Translations under genes and position numbers: made by a program | Notes under the pieces: model-generated | What the model was told of the DNA's origin: nothing | Seen by the model: only the letters and a program-made list of their open reading frames with translations | Databases searched by the model: none | Part shown: piece after piece, positions 40,944-49,321 of the stretch | Position numbering within the stretch: the stretch's first letter is position 1 | Layout: each line of letters opens with the position of its first letter | Assembly: GCA_048201935.1 (NCBI GenBank) | Contig: DBFBGR010000002.1 | Coordinates: forward strand, 1 to 64,000 | Origin: MGBC124762 sp048201935 | GTDB taxonomy: Bacteria > Bacillota > Clostridia > Oscillospirales > Oscillospiraceae | DNA: 64,000 nucleotides | Direction: 5' to 3'

Positions 40944-41531
40944 ATGACCAAGCAGGCCCAGCGGGCGCTCTGCCTGGAGCGGCGGCGGGCGCTGTCCCAC
41001 GAGGAGCACGCCGCCAAAAGCGTTGCCATCTGCGAATACTTAATGGCCCTGCCCGCCCTGCGAGAGGCCAAGGCCGTCCTTTCCTACCGGGCGACGGCGG
41101 ATGAGGTGGACCTGACCGCCTTTCACGCCTGGGCGTTGGAGCGGGGCGTTGCCCTGGCCTTTCCCGTGTGTCAAGGAAGGGGAGCGATGGAGGCGTACAT
41201 CCCTCGCGGCCGGTCGAGCTGGCGGCAGGGGAGATACGGTATCTGGGAACCCGACCCGGAGCGCTCGGAGCCGCTACAGCCGGAGGAATTGGACGTGATC
41301 ATCCTGCCCTGCGTGGGCTTTGACGACCAAGGCGGCCGCCTGGGCCACGGCGGCGGGTATTATGACCGCTATCTGCCCCGGTGTCCCAAAGCCGCGCGTA
41401 TCCTGGTGGCCTTTTCCTGCCAGGAGGTGGACTGCGTCTCTACAGATGCCTATGATCAGCCCTTTCACACGGCGGTCACCGAGGAGGGGTGCCGCGCGGC
41501 GAAGGAAATGTTGAAAGAGGGGTTTTCTTGA
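40944..41531 (+). CDS. 5-formyltetrahydrofolate cyclo-ligase
   Basis: The 195-residue protein has the ATP-binding basic N-terminus, S-Y-R-A-T-A-D-E-V-D, and the family signature R-L-G-H-G-G-G-Y-Y-D-R-Y-L near residue 133. It converts 5-formyl-THF to 5,10-methenyl-THF. ATG 40944 or the adjacent GTG 40941 could start translation. The stop overlaps the TTG of the VanZ-like gene. Confidence 0.9.
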   Translation: MTKQAQRALCLERRRALSHEEHAAKSVAICEYLMALPALREAKAVLSYRATADEVDLTAFHAWALERGVALAFPVCQGRGAMEAYIPRGRSSWRQGRYGIWEPDPERSEPLQPEELDVIILPCVGFDDQGGRLGHGGGYYDRYLPRCPKAARILVAFSCQEVDCVSTDAYDQPFHTAVTEEGCRAAKEMLKEGFS

Positions 41532-42049
41532 AATATTTGATAGATTTTACGGCTTTGGCTCTGCTATACGGCCTTGTTTTTTTTAGACGGTGGAAAGAAC
41601 GCGGAAAGGATGTGTTGCTGGTCCACACACTTTTTTATGTATATCTTTCCTTCGTGCTCTATTTTACCTTGATGCCCATTATCGCAAAACTTCCGTTTAT
41701 TTGGAATCATCCCTACATCCCAATGAATATGGTGCCGTTTATTGATGTTTTGGAGGGGAGAGGGGACTTCGTCAGGCAGATCGTGTTGAATACTATCATG
41801 ACGATACCGTTTGGATTTTTGTTTCCGCTGACACAGAGGCGGACAGCTAATTTTGGCAGGACAGTGTTTTTTTGCTTTCTTATGAGTTTGAGCATTGAAC
41901 TGCTACAGCCGCTTATCAGCGGCGTTAGGTCTTCGGATGTAACAGATATCATCACGAATGTGATCGGCGGGGTCCTTGGATACGGACTGTATGTTATATT
42001 TAAGCCGGTGGCATGGTGGGCGTTGGAACATATAAGGGGAAGGGCTTGA
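41528..42049 (+). CDS. VanZ-like family membrane protein
   Basis: The 173-residue protein has four or five hydrophobic segments and the VanZ-family pattern: N-M-V-P-F near residue 67, L-N-T-I-M-T-I-P-F-G-F-L-F-P, and S-I-E-L-L-Q-P-L-I-S-G-V-R-S-S-D-V-T-D-I-I-T-N split over the third and fourth segments. VanZ relatives alter glycopeptide susceptibility, but most family members are uncharacterised and this is not evidence for resistance. The start is TTG 41528, overlapping the upstream stop, with GAAAGAGGGG before it. It is AT-richer than its neighbours. Confidence 0.82.
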   Translation: MKYLIDFTALALLYGLVFFRRWKERGKDVLLVHTLFYVYLSFVLYFTLMPIIAKLPFIWNHPYIPMNMVPFIDVLEGRGDFVRQIVLNTIMTIPFGFLFPLTQRRTANFGRTVFFCFLMSLSIELLQPLISGVRSSDVTDIITNVIGGVLGYGLYVIFKPVAWWALEHIRGRA

Positions 42050-42087
42050 GGCCAGAATTTTCGAAAAGGCGCGCCGCGTCCTAGTAC

Positions 42088-42117
42088 TTGACAGCCCCGG
42101 CCCCGGCACGATATACT
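42088..42117 (+). promoter_or_regulatory. glnA promoter
   Basis: TTGACA (42088-42093) and TATACT (42112-42117), spacing 18 bp, 44 bp upstream of glnA. Confidence 0.7.
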
Positions 42118-42161
42118 ATTAAATTAGGTTTTCGCATATTTTGGAGAAAGAGGTGCGCTGT

Positions 42162-43493
42162 ATGGGCTACACCAAAGAGCAGATCATCAAGATCGTGAAG
42201 GAAGAGGACATCAAGTTCATCCGAATGCAGTTTACCGATATTTTTGGGCAACTGAAAAACGTTGCTATTACGGCTTCCCAACTGGAAAAGGCGCTGAATA
42301 ACCAGATCATGTTCGACGGCTCGTCCATCGAGGGCTTTGTGCGCCTGGAGGAGTCCGACCAGTGTCTGTACCCCGACCTGGACAGCTTTGTCATCTTCCC
42401 CTGGCGGCCTCAGCACGGCAAGGTGGCCCGGCTCATCTGCGATGTCTATAACCCTGACGGCACGCCCTTTGTGGGCGACCCCCGGGGCGTTTTGAAAAAC
42501 GTGCTGGCCAAGGCCAAGAGCATGGGCTTTGACACCTTCAACGTGGGCCCCGAGGCGGAGTTCTTCCTCTTCCAGACCGACGACGAGGGCAAGCCCACCA
42601 CCCAGACCAATGACGAGGCGGGCTATTTCGACCTGGGTCCCCTGGACCACGGCGAGTCCACCCGCCGCCAAATCTGCCTGGCGTTGGAGGAGATGGGCTT
42701 TGAGATCGAGGCCAGCCACCACGAGGTGGCCCAGGGCCAGCACGAGATCGACTTCAAGTACCAAGACGCCCTCCACTGCGCCGATTCGGTGATGACCTTC
42801 AAGCTGGCCGTCAAGGTCATGGCCCAGCAAAACGGGCTCCACGCCACCTTTATGCCCAAGCCCATTTTCGGCATCGCGGGCTCGGGTATGCACATCAATA
42901 TGTCCCTTTTTAAGAAGGGAAAGAACGTTTTCTATGACGAAAAGGGCGAAAAGCAGTTGTCCGACACCGCCTATCACTTCATTGCCGGCGTGCTCCACCA
43001 CATGAAGGGCATGGCCGCCATCACCAATCCCCTGGTGAACTCCTACAAGCGGCTGGTGCCGGGCTACGAGGCTCCGTGCTACATGGCCTGGTCGGCCTCC
43101 AACCGCTCCGCCCTCATCCGCATCCCCGCCGCCCGGGGCCAAGCCACCCGGATGGAGCTTCGCTGCCCCGACCCCTGCTGCAACCCCTACCTGGCCCTGG
43201 CTGTCTGCCTGGCCGCGGGCCTGGACGGCATCGAAAAGGGCATGACCCCGCCGCCGGAGGTGACGGAGAACATCTTTGAGCTGACCCCCGCCGCCCGCCG
43301 CCGCAAGGGCATCGCGGCCCTGCCCGGGTCCCTCAACGAGGCTCTGGACGCGCTGAAGAAGGACAAGTTCATCCTGGACGTGCTGGGCGAGCACGTGGCC
43401 GCGCAGTACATCGCGGGCAAGGAGGCCGAGTGGCACGAGTACTGCACCCGGGTGTCCTCCTGGGAGCGGGACAAGTATATCATCAACTATTAA
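42162..43493 (+). CDS. glnA: Glutamine synthetase, type I
   Basis: This 443-residue GSI-alpha-length enzyme carries F-D-G-S-S-I-E-G-F, G-P-E-A-E-F-F-L-F, H-H-E-V-A-Q-G-Q-H-E, G-S-G-M-H-I-N-M-S and N-S-Y-K-R-L-V-P-G-Y-E-A-P. The adenylylation-site loop of GSI-beta is absent, as expected in Firmicutes, where feedback-inhibited GlnA is controlled by GlnR. It makes glutamine from glutamate and ammonia and is a second, unrelated enzyme to GSIII at 10.6 kb. GAGAAAGAGGTG precedes ATG 42162. Confidence 0.96.
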   Translation: MGYTKEQIIKIVKEEDIKFIRMQFTDIFGQLKNVAITASQLEKALNNQIMFDGSSIEGFVRLEESDQCLYPDLDSFVIFPWRPQHGKVARLICDVYNPDGTPFVGDPRGVLKNVLAKAKSMGFDTFNVGPEAEFFLFQTDDEGKPTTQTNDEAGYFDLGPLDHGESTRRQICLALEEMGFEIEASHHEVAQGQHEIDFKYQDALHCADSVMTFKLAVKVMAQQNGLHATFMPKPIFGIAGSGMHINMSLFKKGKNVFYDEKGEKQLSDTAYHFIAGVLHHMKGMAAITNPLVNSYKRLVPGYEAPCYMAWSASNRSALIRIPAARGQATRMELRCPDPCCNPYLALAVCLAAGLDGIEKGMTPPPEVTENIFELTPAARRRKGIAALPGSLNEALDALKKDKFILDVLGEHVAAQYIAGKEAEWHEYCTRVSSWERDKYIINY

Positions 43494-43512
43494 GCGGAAA
43501 GGGGAGAGCGCC

Positions 43513-44307
43513 ATGCGCTTTACCAAGATGGAGGGTCTGGGCAACGACTACGTCTATCTGGACTGCACCAAGTCCCTTCCCCAGGACCTGCCTGAGCTGG
43601 CCCGGAGGATGTCTGACCGCCACTTTGGCGTGGGTAGCGATGGGCTGATCTGCATTTGCGCCTCCCAGACCGCCGACTTTCAGATGGTCATGTTCAACGC
43701 CGACGGTTCTCAGGCAGAGATGTGCGGCAACGGTATCCGTTGCGTGGGCAAATTCGTCTACGACAAGGGCCTGACGGACAAGACCCGGCTGACCATTGAG
43801 ACACTGGCAGGTGTAAAGCAACTTACCTTGACAGTAAAAGGTGGCGTGGTTGAGGCCGTCACCGTGGACATGGGCACGCCCGCCATCGAGCCGCCCAGGA
43901 CGGTATCCGCTGGAGGACAGGAGTTTCGGGGCGTTCCTGTGTCAGTTGGCAACCCTCATTTTGTCATCCGGGTGGACGCTGTAAAGGATTTTCCCTTGTC
44001 AGTACATGCACCGCTTTCCGTCCCCAACCCCGCTTTTCCCGCTGGAGTGAACGTGGAGATCGTGGAGCTTATGGACCGCTCTCACGTCAAAATGCGGGTC
44101 TGGGAGCGAGGCAGCGGAGAGACGCTGGCCTGCGGCACCGGCGCCACCGCCACCGTAGCCGCCTGCGCCAGCCAAGGGCTGACAGGCCGGGAGGTCACCG
44201 TGACATTGCTGGGCGGCGACCTCCACATCCGTTGGGACGAGAGCGATGGCCATCTCTACATGACCGGCCCGGCACGTACTGTTTTCGAGGGCGAATGGCC
44301 CATTTAA
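43513..44307 (+). CDS. dapF: Diaminopimelate epimerase
   Basis: The 264-residue enzyme converts LL- to meso-diaminopimelate for peptidoglycan and lysine. Both active-site thiols are present: Cys71 in M-C-G-N-G-I-R-C and the second in A-C-G-T-G-A-T-A-T. The N-terminal F-T-K-M-E-G-L-G-N-D-Y is typical. It lies 12 bp ahead of dapL, whose product makes its substrate. Confidence 0.96.
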   Translation: MRFTKMEGLGNDYVYLDCTKSLPQDLPELARRMSDRHFGVGSDGLICICASQTADFQMVMFNADGSQAEMCGNGIRCVGKFVYDKGLTDKTRLTIETLAGVKQLTLTVKGGVVEAVTVDMGTPAIEPPRTVSAGGQEFRGVPVSVGNPHFVIRVDAVKDFPLSVHAPLSVPNPAFPAGVNVEIVELMDRSHVKMRVWERGSGETLACGTGATATVAACASQGLTGREVTVTLLGGDLHIRWDESDGHLYMTGPARTVFEGEWPI

Positions 44308-44319
44308 GGAGGAATTCAT

Positions 44320-45537
44320 ATGGCAAAGATCAACGAAAACTTTCTAAAGCTGCCCGGCGGCTATCTTTTCCCGGAGATCGGACGGCGGGTCCGGGCTTTT
44401 AGCGCGGAAAATCCGCCCATGCCCCTCATTCGCCTGGGTATTGGCGACGTGACGCTGCCCCTGGCCCCGGCGGTGATCGAGGCCATGCAAAAGGCCACCG
44501 CCGAGATGGGCGTGAAGGAGACCTTCCGGGGCTACTGCGAGGAGACCTGCGGGGCCTACGACTTCCTCCGCTTTGCCATCCAGAAGAGCTACAAGGACCG
44601 TGGCGTGGACATCGACGACGATGAGATCTTTGTCTCCGACGGCGCGAAAAGCGACTGCGGCAACATCGGGGACATCTTCTCGGTGGACAACGTGGTGGCC
44701 GTCTGCGACCCCGTTTACCCCGTCTATGTGGACACCAACGCCATGGCGGGTCGGGCGGGTGACCACGACGGCGAGAAGTGGTCCAAGCTGGTCTATCTGC
44801 CCTGCACCGCTGAAAACGGCTTTTTCCCGGCCCTCCCGGAGGGGAAAGCCCCCGACCTCATCTATATCTGCTCGCCCAACAACCCCACCGGCACGGCGGC
44901 GACGAAGGAGCAGCTGAAGCTGTGGGTGGACTACGCCAACGCCCACGACAGCGTGATCTTGTTCGACAGCGCCTACGAGGCCTTCATCACCACCCCCGGC
45001 GTGCCCCACAGCATCTTCGAGATCGAAGGAGCCAAGACCTGCGCCATCGAGTTCCGTTCCTTCTCTAAGACCGCCGGCTTCACCGGCAACCGCTGCGCGT
45101 ATACCGTGATCCCCAAGGCTTTGGAGCGGGGCGGGGCCAGCTTAAATAAACTCTGGAACCGCCGCCAGGGCACCAAGTTCAACGGCGTGCCCTACGTCAT
45201 CCAGCGTGCCGCCGAGGCGGTGCTGAGCCCCGAGGGTCAGGCCCAGTGCCACGAGGCCATCGCCTATTATCTCAACAACGCCAAGGTCATCCGCCAGGGC
45301 TTGGAAAGCGCGGGCCTCACCGTCTACGGCGGTGTGGACGCGCCCTATATCTGGGCCCGCACCCCGGAGGGCGTGGGCTCCTGGGACTTCTTCGACAAGC
45401 TCCTCAAGCAGGCCTGCGTGGTCACCACCCCCGGCGCGGGCTTCGGTCCCAGCGGCGAGGGCTATATCCGCCTCACCGCCTTCGGCGACGCGAGAGCCAC
45501 CCAGGAGGCCGTGGAGCGCATCGTGAAGGTGCTGTAA
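44320..45537 (+). CDS. dapL: LL-diaminopimelate aminotransferase
   Basis: The 405-residue PLP enzyme makes LL-diaminopimelate directly from tetrahydrodipicolinate, bypassing the acylated intermediates. It has R-L-G-I-G-D-V-T-L-P-L, F-V-S-D-G-A-K-S-D, the S-P-N-N-P-T-G motif, and the PLP lysine Lys250 in S-F-S-K-T-A-G-F-T-G-N-R. Length and motifs fit DapL rather than a general class I aminotransferase. AAGGAGG precedes the ATG and a strong terminator follows. Confidence 0.95.
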   Translation: MAKINENFLKLPGGYLFPEIGRRVRAFSAENPPMPLIRLGIGDVTLPLAPAVIEAMQKATAEMGVKETFRGYCEETCGAYDFLRFAIQKSYKDRGVDIDDDEIFVSDGAKSDCGNIGDIFSVDNVVAVCDPVYPVYVDTNAMAGRAGDHDGEKWSKLVYLPCTAENGFFPALPEGKAPDLIYICSPNNPTGTAATKEQLKLWVDYANAHDSVILFDSAYEAFITTPGVPHSIFEIEGAKTCAIEFRSFSKTAGFTGNRCAYTVIPKALERGGASLNKLWNRRQGTKFNGVPYVIQRAAEAVLSPEGQAQCHEAIAYYLNNAKVIRQGLESAGLTVYGGVDAPYIWARTPEGVGSWDFFDKLLKQACVVTTPGAGFGPSGEGYIRLTAFGDARATQEAVERIVKVL

Positions 45538-45553
45538 GTAGCCAAGACATAAG

Positions 45554-45589
45554 ACCCGCCTTGCGGAATACTCCGCAAGGCGGGTTTTT
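45554..45589. terminator. Bidirectional terminator after dapL
   Basis: Perfect 14-bp arms around a 4-nt loop, followed by five Ts. The stop of the converging hydrolase gene lies in its right edge. Confidence 0.88.
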
Positions 45590-46184
45590 ATTCGTTCAAT
45601 AGCGCCGCGATGGCCTCTGGCGCGTCGTGGTTGACCTGGTGGCCCGCACCGGGAATGATGTGCAACTCCGCTTGTGGCAGCAGGGCTGCAAGCCTTTTTG
45701 CGGCTTTTTGATTGGCCCGGTCCTTTTCTCCGCACACCACCAGAACAGGGCAGGTGACACGCTCCAGTCCAGAGGTGAGATCCAGTCCGCGCATGGAGCG
45801 GGTCAGCCCGATGGCGTCCTTTTTGGATAGGCCCATGTCACGAAACATCCTGCCCGGCATACAGCGAAAGACGAGGTTTTGAAGATCGATCAGTAGCTTT
45901 GGCGAGCGAAGCTGCCCAGCAATCCAGATCAGGGAGCTTACCTGCTCTGGATGCCGAATGGTGTAGTCCAGGGCTAAAACCGCTCCCAAAGAAAGCCCGC
46001 ACAGCCGAAAAGGTTCCGCTTTGTCGGCGTACCTCGCTTCCAAGTCAGCCAGAACGCGGGGATAAGTCACACCTTCTTGTGCAAAGAGCGCGGGGCAGTC
46101 CACGTCCAGAGAGGGGACATGGTCGAGTACCGCGTCCCAGTCCCGGGGCGTCTGCCCCAGGCCGTGGAGAAGGACGGTTTTCAT
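45588..46184 (-). CDS. Alpha/beta hydrolase
   Basis: The 198-residue protein is a compact alpha/beta hydrolase. It has V-L-L-H-G-L-G-Q-T at the start, the nucleophile elbow G-L-S-L-G-A-V (Ser about residue 66), an acidic residue in C-G-E-K-D-R-A-N, and His in G-A-G-H-Q-V-N-H-D. It could be an esterase or thioesterase. The substrate is unknown. It is the last gene of the purine operon, 4 bp after purD, but a direct purine role is not implied. Confidence 0.85.
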   Translation of the reverse strand: MKTVLLHGLGQTPRDWDAVLDHVPSLDVDCPALFAQEGVTYPRVLADLEARYADKAEPFRLCGLSLGAVLALDYTIRHPEQVSSLIWIAGQLRSPKLLIDLQNLVFRCMPGRMFRDMGLSKKDAIGLTRSMRGLDLTSGLERVTCPVLVVCGEKDRANQKAAKRLAALLPQAELHIIPGAGHQVNHDAPEAIAALLNE

Positions 46185-46188
46185 CAGC

Positions 46189-47439
46189 TTACACCCGCCC
46201 GATGTCGGTACGGTACTGCATTTTCTCAAAGTGGATGGGCTTGGCGGCGGCGTAGGCCTTCTCAATGGCCTGGTCCAGGGTGGGAGCCACGGCGGTGACC
46301 CCCAGGACCCGGCCGCCGTTGGTGACCACCTGGCCGTCTTTGAGGGCGGTGCCGGCGTGGAAGACGGTTGCGTCCTTTACCGCGTCAAGCCCTGTAATGG
46401 GATAGCCCTTGTCATAGCTGCCGGGGTAGCCGCCGGAGGCCAGCACCAGACAGCACGCGGCGTTGCTCCGCCAGCGGATGTCGGCCTGGGCCAAAGTCTT
46501 GTCGCGGCAGGCCAGGAGGATGTCCAGCAGGTCGCTTTCCAGCAGCGACAGCACCGCCTGGCACTCCGGGTCGCCAAAGCGGGCGTTGTACTCCACCACC
46601 TTGGGGCCGCTGGGGGTGAGCATCAACCCGAAGTAGATCACGCCCTGGAAGGGGCGGCCTTCGGCGGCCAGGGCGGCCACGGTGGGCTGGAAGATCTCCT
46701 CCATGCAACGCTTGGCCAGCTCAGGGGTATAGTAGGGCGACGGGGAGATGGCGCCCATGCCGCCGGTGTTGGGCCCCTGGTTGCCGTCAAAGGCCCGCTT
46801 GTGGTCCTGAGACGAGGGCATGGGGACCACCGTTTTACCATCGCAGAAGGCCAGCACGGTGACCTCGGGGCCGGTCATGCACTCCTCAATGACCACCGTG
46901 GCTCCAGAAGCGCCGAATTTCTTGTCCACCATCATGGAGCGCACAGCCTCCAGGGCCTCTTCTACGCTCTGGGCCACGATGACGCCCTTGCCCAGGGCCA
47001 GGCCGTCGGCCTTGACCACGATGGGCGCGCCCTGGGCGCGGATGTAGTCCTCGGCGGCGGAAAGGTCTGTAAAGGTCTGGTGCTTGGCGGTGGGGATGTG
47101 GTATTTGGCCATCAGCTCCTTGGAAAAGGCCTTGCTGGCCTCAATGATGGCGGCGTTGGCACGAGGGCCGAAGGCGGCAATGCCCGAACGCTCCATAGCA
47201 TCCACCATGCCCAGGGCCAGCGGGTCGTCGGGAGCCACCATCACAAGGTCCATGGCGTTGTCCTTGGCCCAGGCCACCATAGCGTCCACATCGGTGGCCT
47301 TGATATCCACACAGGTGGCCACTTGGGCGATGCCGCCGTTGCCGGGGGCGCAGAAAAGCTCTGTGACCTTGGGGCTTTGGGCCAGCTTCCAGCAGATGGC
47401 GTGCTCCCGCCCGCCGGAGCCTACGACTAAAACTTTCAT
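46189..47439 (-). CDS. purD: Phosphoribosylamine--glycine ligase
   Basis: The 416-residue ATP-grasp enzyme catalyses the second step of purine synthesis. Signatures are V-L-V-V-G-S-G-G-R-E-H-A at the N-terminus, K-A-D-G-L-A-L-G-K-G-V, F-D-G-N-Q-G-P-N-T-G-G-M-G, and N-A-R-F-G-D-P-E-C-Q. Its start overlaps the preceding small gene by 4 bp. It is normal in length. Confidence 0.96.
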   Translation of the reverse strand: MKVLVVGSGGREHAICWKLAQSPKVTELFCAPGNGGIAQVATCVDIKATDVDAMVAWAKDNAMDLVMVAPDDPLALGMVDAMERSGIAAFGPRANAAIIEASKAFSKELMAKYHIPTAKHQTFTDLSAAEDYIRAQGAPIVVKADGLALGKGVIVAQSVEEALEAVRSMMVDKKFGASGATVVIEECMTGPEVTVLAFCDGKTVVPMPSSQDHKRAFDGNQGPNTGGMGAISPSPYYTPELAKRCMEEIFQPTVAALAAEGRPFQGVIYFGLMLTPSGPKVVEYNARFGDPECQAVLSLLESDLLDILLACRDKTLAQADIRWRSNAACCLVLASGGYPGSYDKGYPITGLDAVKDATVFHAGTALKDGQVVTNGGRVLGVTAVAPTLDQAIEKAYAAAKPIHFEKMQYRTDIGRV

Positions 47440-47660
47440 TCCGAGACCTCCCCAGTGGTTTTGTCCAGCAATCCGTAGTCCTCATAGAGGGATAACAGGT
47501 ATTGATAGGTCATTTTGTTGCCCAGATACTGCCGAAAGGTGGCGCTCTTGGTCTTGCCCTCGGCCTTCAGACGCTCCAGCCGGGCGGCTAGCTCGTCGTG
47601 GTTGTGCCGAACATCGGCCAGCATTCGCTCAAAGGCGTCAAGTCTCGCTTCTTCGCTCAC
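47436..47660 (-). CDS. Small hypothetical protein in the purine operon
   Basis: The 74-residue protein is charged and helical (E-A-R-L-D-A-F-E-R-M-L-A-D-V-R-H-N-H-D-E-L, then Y-L-G-N-K-M-T-Y-Q-Y-L-L-S-L-Y-E-D-Y). The start is GTG 47660, with AAGGAGG 8 nt upstream. It overlaps both neighbours by 4 bp, so its expression is tightly tied to purD. I recognise no family. It could be a small regulator or assembly partner, but nothing in the sequence shows that. Confidence 0.7.
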   Translation of the reverse strand: MSEEARLDAFERMLADVRHNHDELAARLERLKAEGKTKSATFRQYLGNKMTYQYLLSLYEDYGLLDKTTGEVSE

Positions 47661-48133
47661 GCGAAAACCTCCTTGCGGTGGCTCAAATGGATACCGATGT
47701 GGCCCACGCCTAAGAGTGCGGCGGAAGCCATCAGCCAAATAACTCTGCCGTAGACCCCCAGCAGGAAAAAGGCCGCCACCGGCAGGGTCGCCAGAGGTAC
47801 GATGATGCCGAACTGGCTGCCGTAGAAGTCGGCTAGGGTGCGCTTGGAGCAAAAATAACGGACCCAGCACACATCGTAGAGCGCCAGCAGCAAAAAAGCC
47901 GCCAACAACCAAAGACACCACGCGGACCAGCCGTGTAGGTTCAAATCGGAAAAGCACAGCGCGCAACAGGTGGTCAGCGCCTGGCCCGTCCGTTCCAAAA
48001 GCAGCAAGGCCTTGGGTTCCTGTTTCTCCAGGGCCTCATAGCCCTCCGGGCGCTGCTTTGTCCATATTGCGTTGGGGACGAACAGCATGAGAAGAAAGGC
48101 CAGCCCCACATAGGAAAAGCCGAGGGTCCCCAC
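47657..48133 (-). CDS. Four-segment membrane protein in the purine operon
   Basis: The 158-residue protein has about four hydrophobic segments (residues about 4-22, 68-90, 108-125, 128-148), with a soluble region between the first two (K-Q-R-P-E-G-Y-E-A-L-E-K-Q-E-P-K). The start is GTG 48133, six bases after the AICARFT stop, without a strong ribosome site, so it may rely on read-through from upstream translation. The family is unknown to me. A transporter role is possible but not shown. Confidence 0.65.
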   Translation of the reverse strand: MGTLGFSYVGLAFLLMLFVPNAIWTKQRPEGYEALEKQEPKALLLLERTGQALTTCCALCFSDLNLHGWSAWCLWLLAAFLLLALYDVCWVRYFCSKRTLADFYGSQFGIIVPLATLPVAAFFLLGVYGRVIWLMASAALLGVGHIGIHLSHRKEVFA

Positions 48134-48139
48134 GGCGAT

Positions 48140-49318
48140 TTAGTGGTGGAACAGCCGCATGCCGGTGAAGGCCATGACCATGTCGTACTTGTCGGCGGTG
48201 GCGATGACGTGGTCGTCCCGGATGGAGCCGCCGGGCTCGGCAATGTAGCTCACGCCAGACTTGCGGCAGCGCTCCACGTTGTCGCCAAAGGGGAAGAAGG
48301 CGTCCGAGCCGCAGGTCACGCCGGTCTGCTGGGCGATCCAAGCCTTTTTCTCCGCCACGGTGAGCACCTCGGGTTTTGTCTTAAAGGTCTGCTGCCACAC
48401 CCCCTCGGCCAGCACGTCCTCATACTCGTCGGAGAGATACACGTCGATGGCATTGTCCCGGTCGGGGCGGCGGATATCGTCCACAAATTGGAGTCCCAGC
48501 ACCTTGGGATGCTGCCGCAGCAGCCAGTTGTCCGCCTTCTGGCCCGCCAGGCGGGTGCAGTGGATGCGGCTTTGCTGGCCCGCGCCCACGCCGATGGCCT
48601 GGCCGTCCTTGACGTAGCACACGGAGTTGGATTGGGTGTACTTCAAGGTGATGAGGGCCACGATCATGTCGGTGACCGCCTCAGCGGGCAGGGTCTTATT
48701 CTGGGTGACGATGTTCTGCAGGAGTTCCGGGCCGATCTTGAAGTCGTTGTGGCCCTGCTGGAAGGTGACGCCGAACACGTCCTTGAGCTCGATGGGGTCG
48801 CAGTGGTAGGTGGGGTCGATCTGGACCACGTTGTAGCCACCCTTTTTCTTGGACTTCAGGATCTCCAAGGCCTCGTCGGTATAACCCGGGGCGATGATGC
48901 CGTCGGACACCTCGCCCTTGAGATAGAGGGCGGCGGCGGCGTCGCAGACCTCGCTGAGAGCCGCCCAGTCGCCATAGGAGCACAGCCGGTCCGCGCCACG
49001 GGCCCGGATGTAGGCGCAGGCGATGGGGGAGAGCTCCGCGCCAGGCTCTACGAAGTACATCTGCCGCTCCACATCGCTGAGGGGCTTGCCCACGGCGGCG
49101 CCGGCGGGGGAGACGTGCTTAAAGGAGGCGGCGGAGGCCATGCCGGTGGCCTCTTTCAGCTCCTTGACCAGTTGCCAGGAGTTAAAGGCATCCAGCAGAT
49201 TGATGTAGCCGGGCTTGCCGTTCAAAACGGTGATGGGCAGGTCCGAGCCGTCACGCATGAAGATGCGAGAGGGCTTTTGGTTGGGGTTACAGCCGTATTT
49301 CAGTTCCATTTCCTTCAT
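48140..49318 (-). CDS. AICAR transformylase, stand-alone
   Basis: The 392-residue protein matches only the C-terminal half of bifunctional PurH: L-K-Y-G-C-N-P-N-Q-K-P, the catalytic K67-H68 pair in S-F-K-H-V-S-P-A-G, and I-G-V-G-A-G-Q-Q-S-R-I-H-C-T. It formylates AICAR with 10-formyl-THF. The MGS-like IMP cyclohydrolase half is absent and is replaced by the separate PurO-type protein encoded just upstream. The genes are 3 bp apart. Confidence 0.94.
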   Translation of the reverse strand: MKEMELKYGCNPNQKPSRIFMRDGSDLPITVLNGKPGYINLLDAFNSWQLVKELKEATGMASAASFKHVSPAGAAVGKPLSDVERQMYFVEPGAELSPIACAYIRARGADRLCSYGDWAALSEVCDAAAALYLKGEVSDGIIAPGYTDEALEILKSKKKGGYNVVQIDPTYHCDPIELKDVFGVTFQQGHNDFKIGPELLQNIVTQNKTLPAEAVTDMIVALITLKYTQSNSVCYVKDGQAIGVGAGQQSRIHCTRLAGQKADNWLLRQHPKVLGLQFVDDIRRPDRDNAIDVYLSDEYEDVLAEGVWQQTFKTKPEVLTVAEKKAWIAQQTGVTCGSDAFFPFGDNVERCRKSGVSYIAEPGGSIRDDHVIATADKYDMVMAFTGMRLFHH

Positions 49319-49321
49319 GGT

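Noticed and set aside
41528..42049. VanZ-like gene as a glycopeptide resistance determinant
   Set aside because: VanZ-fold proteins are common in Firmicutes and no vanA-type ligase or vanRS genes are present.
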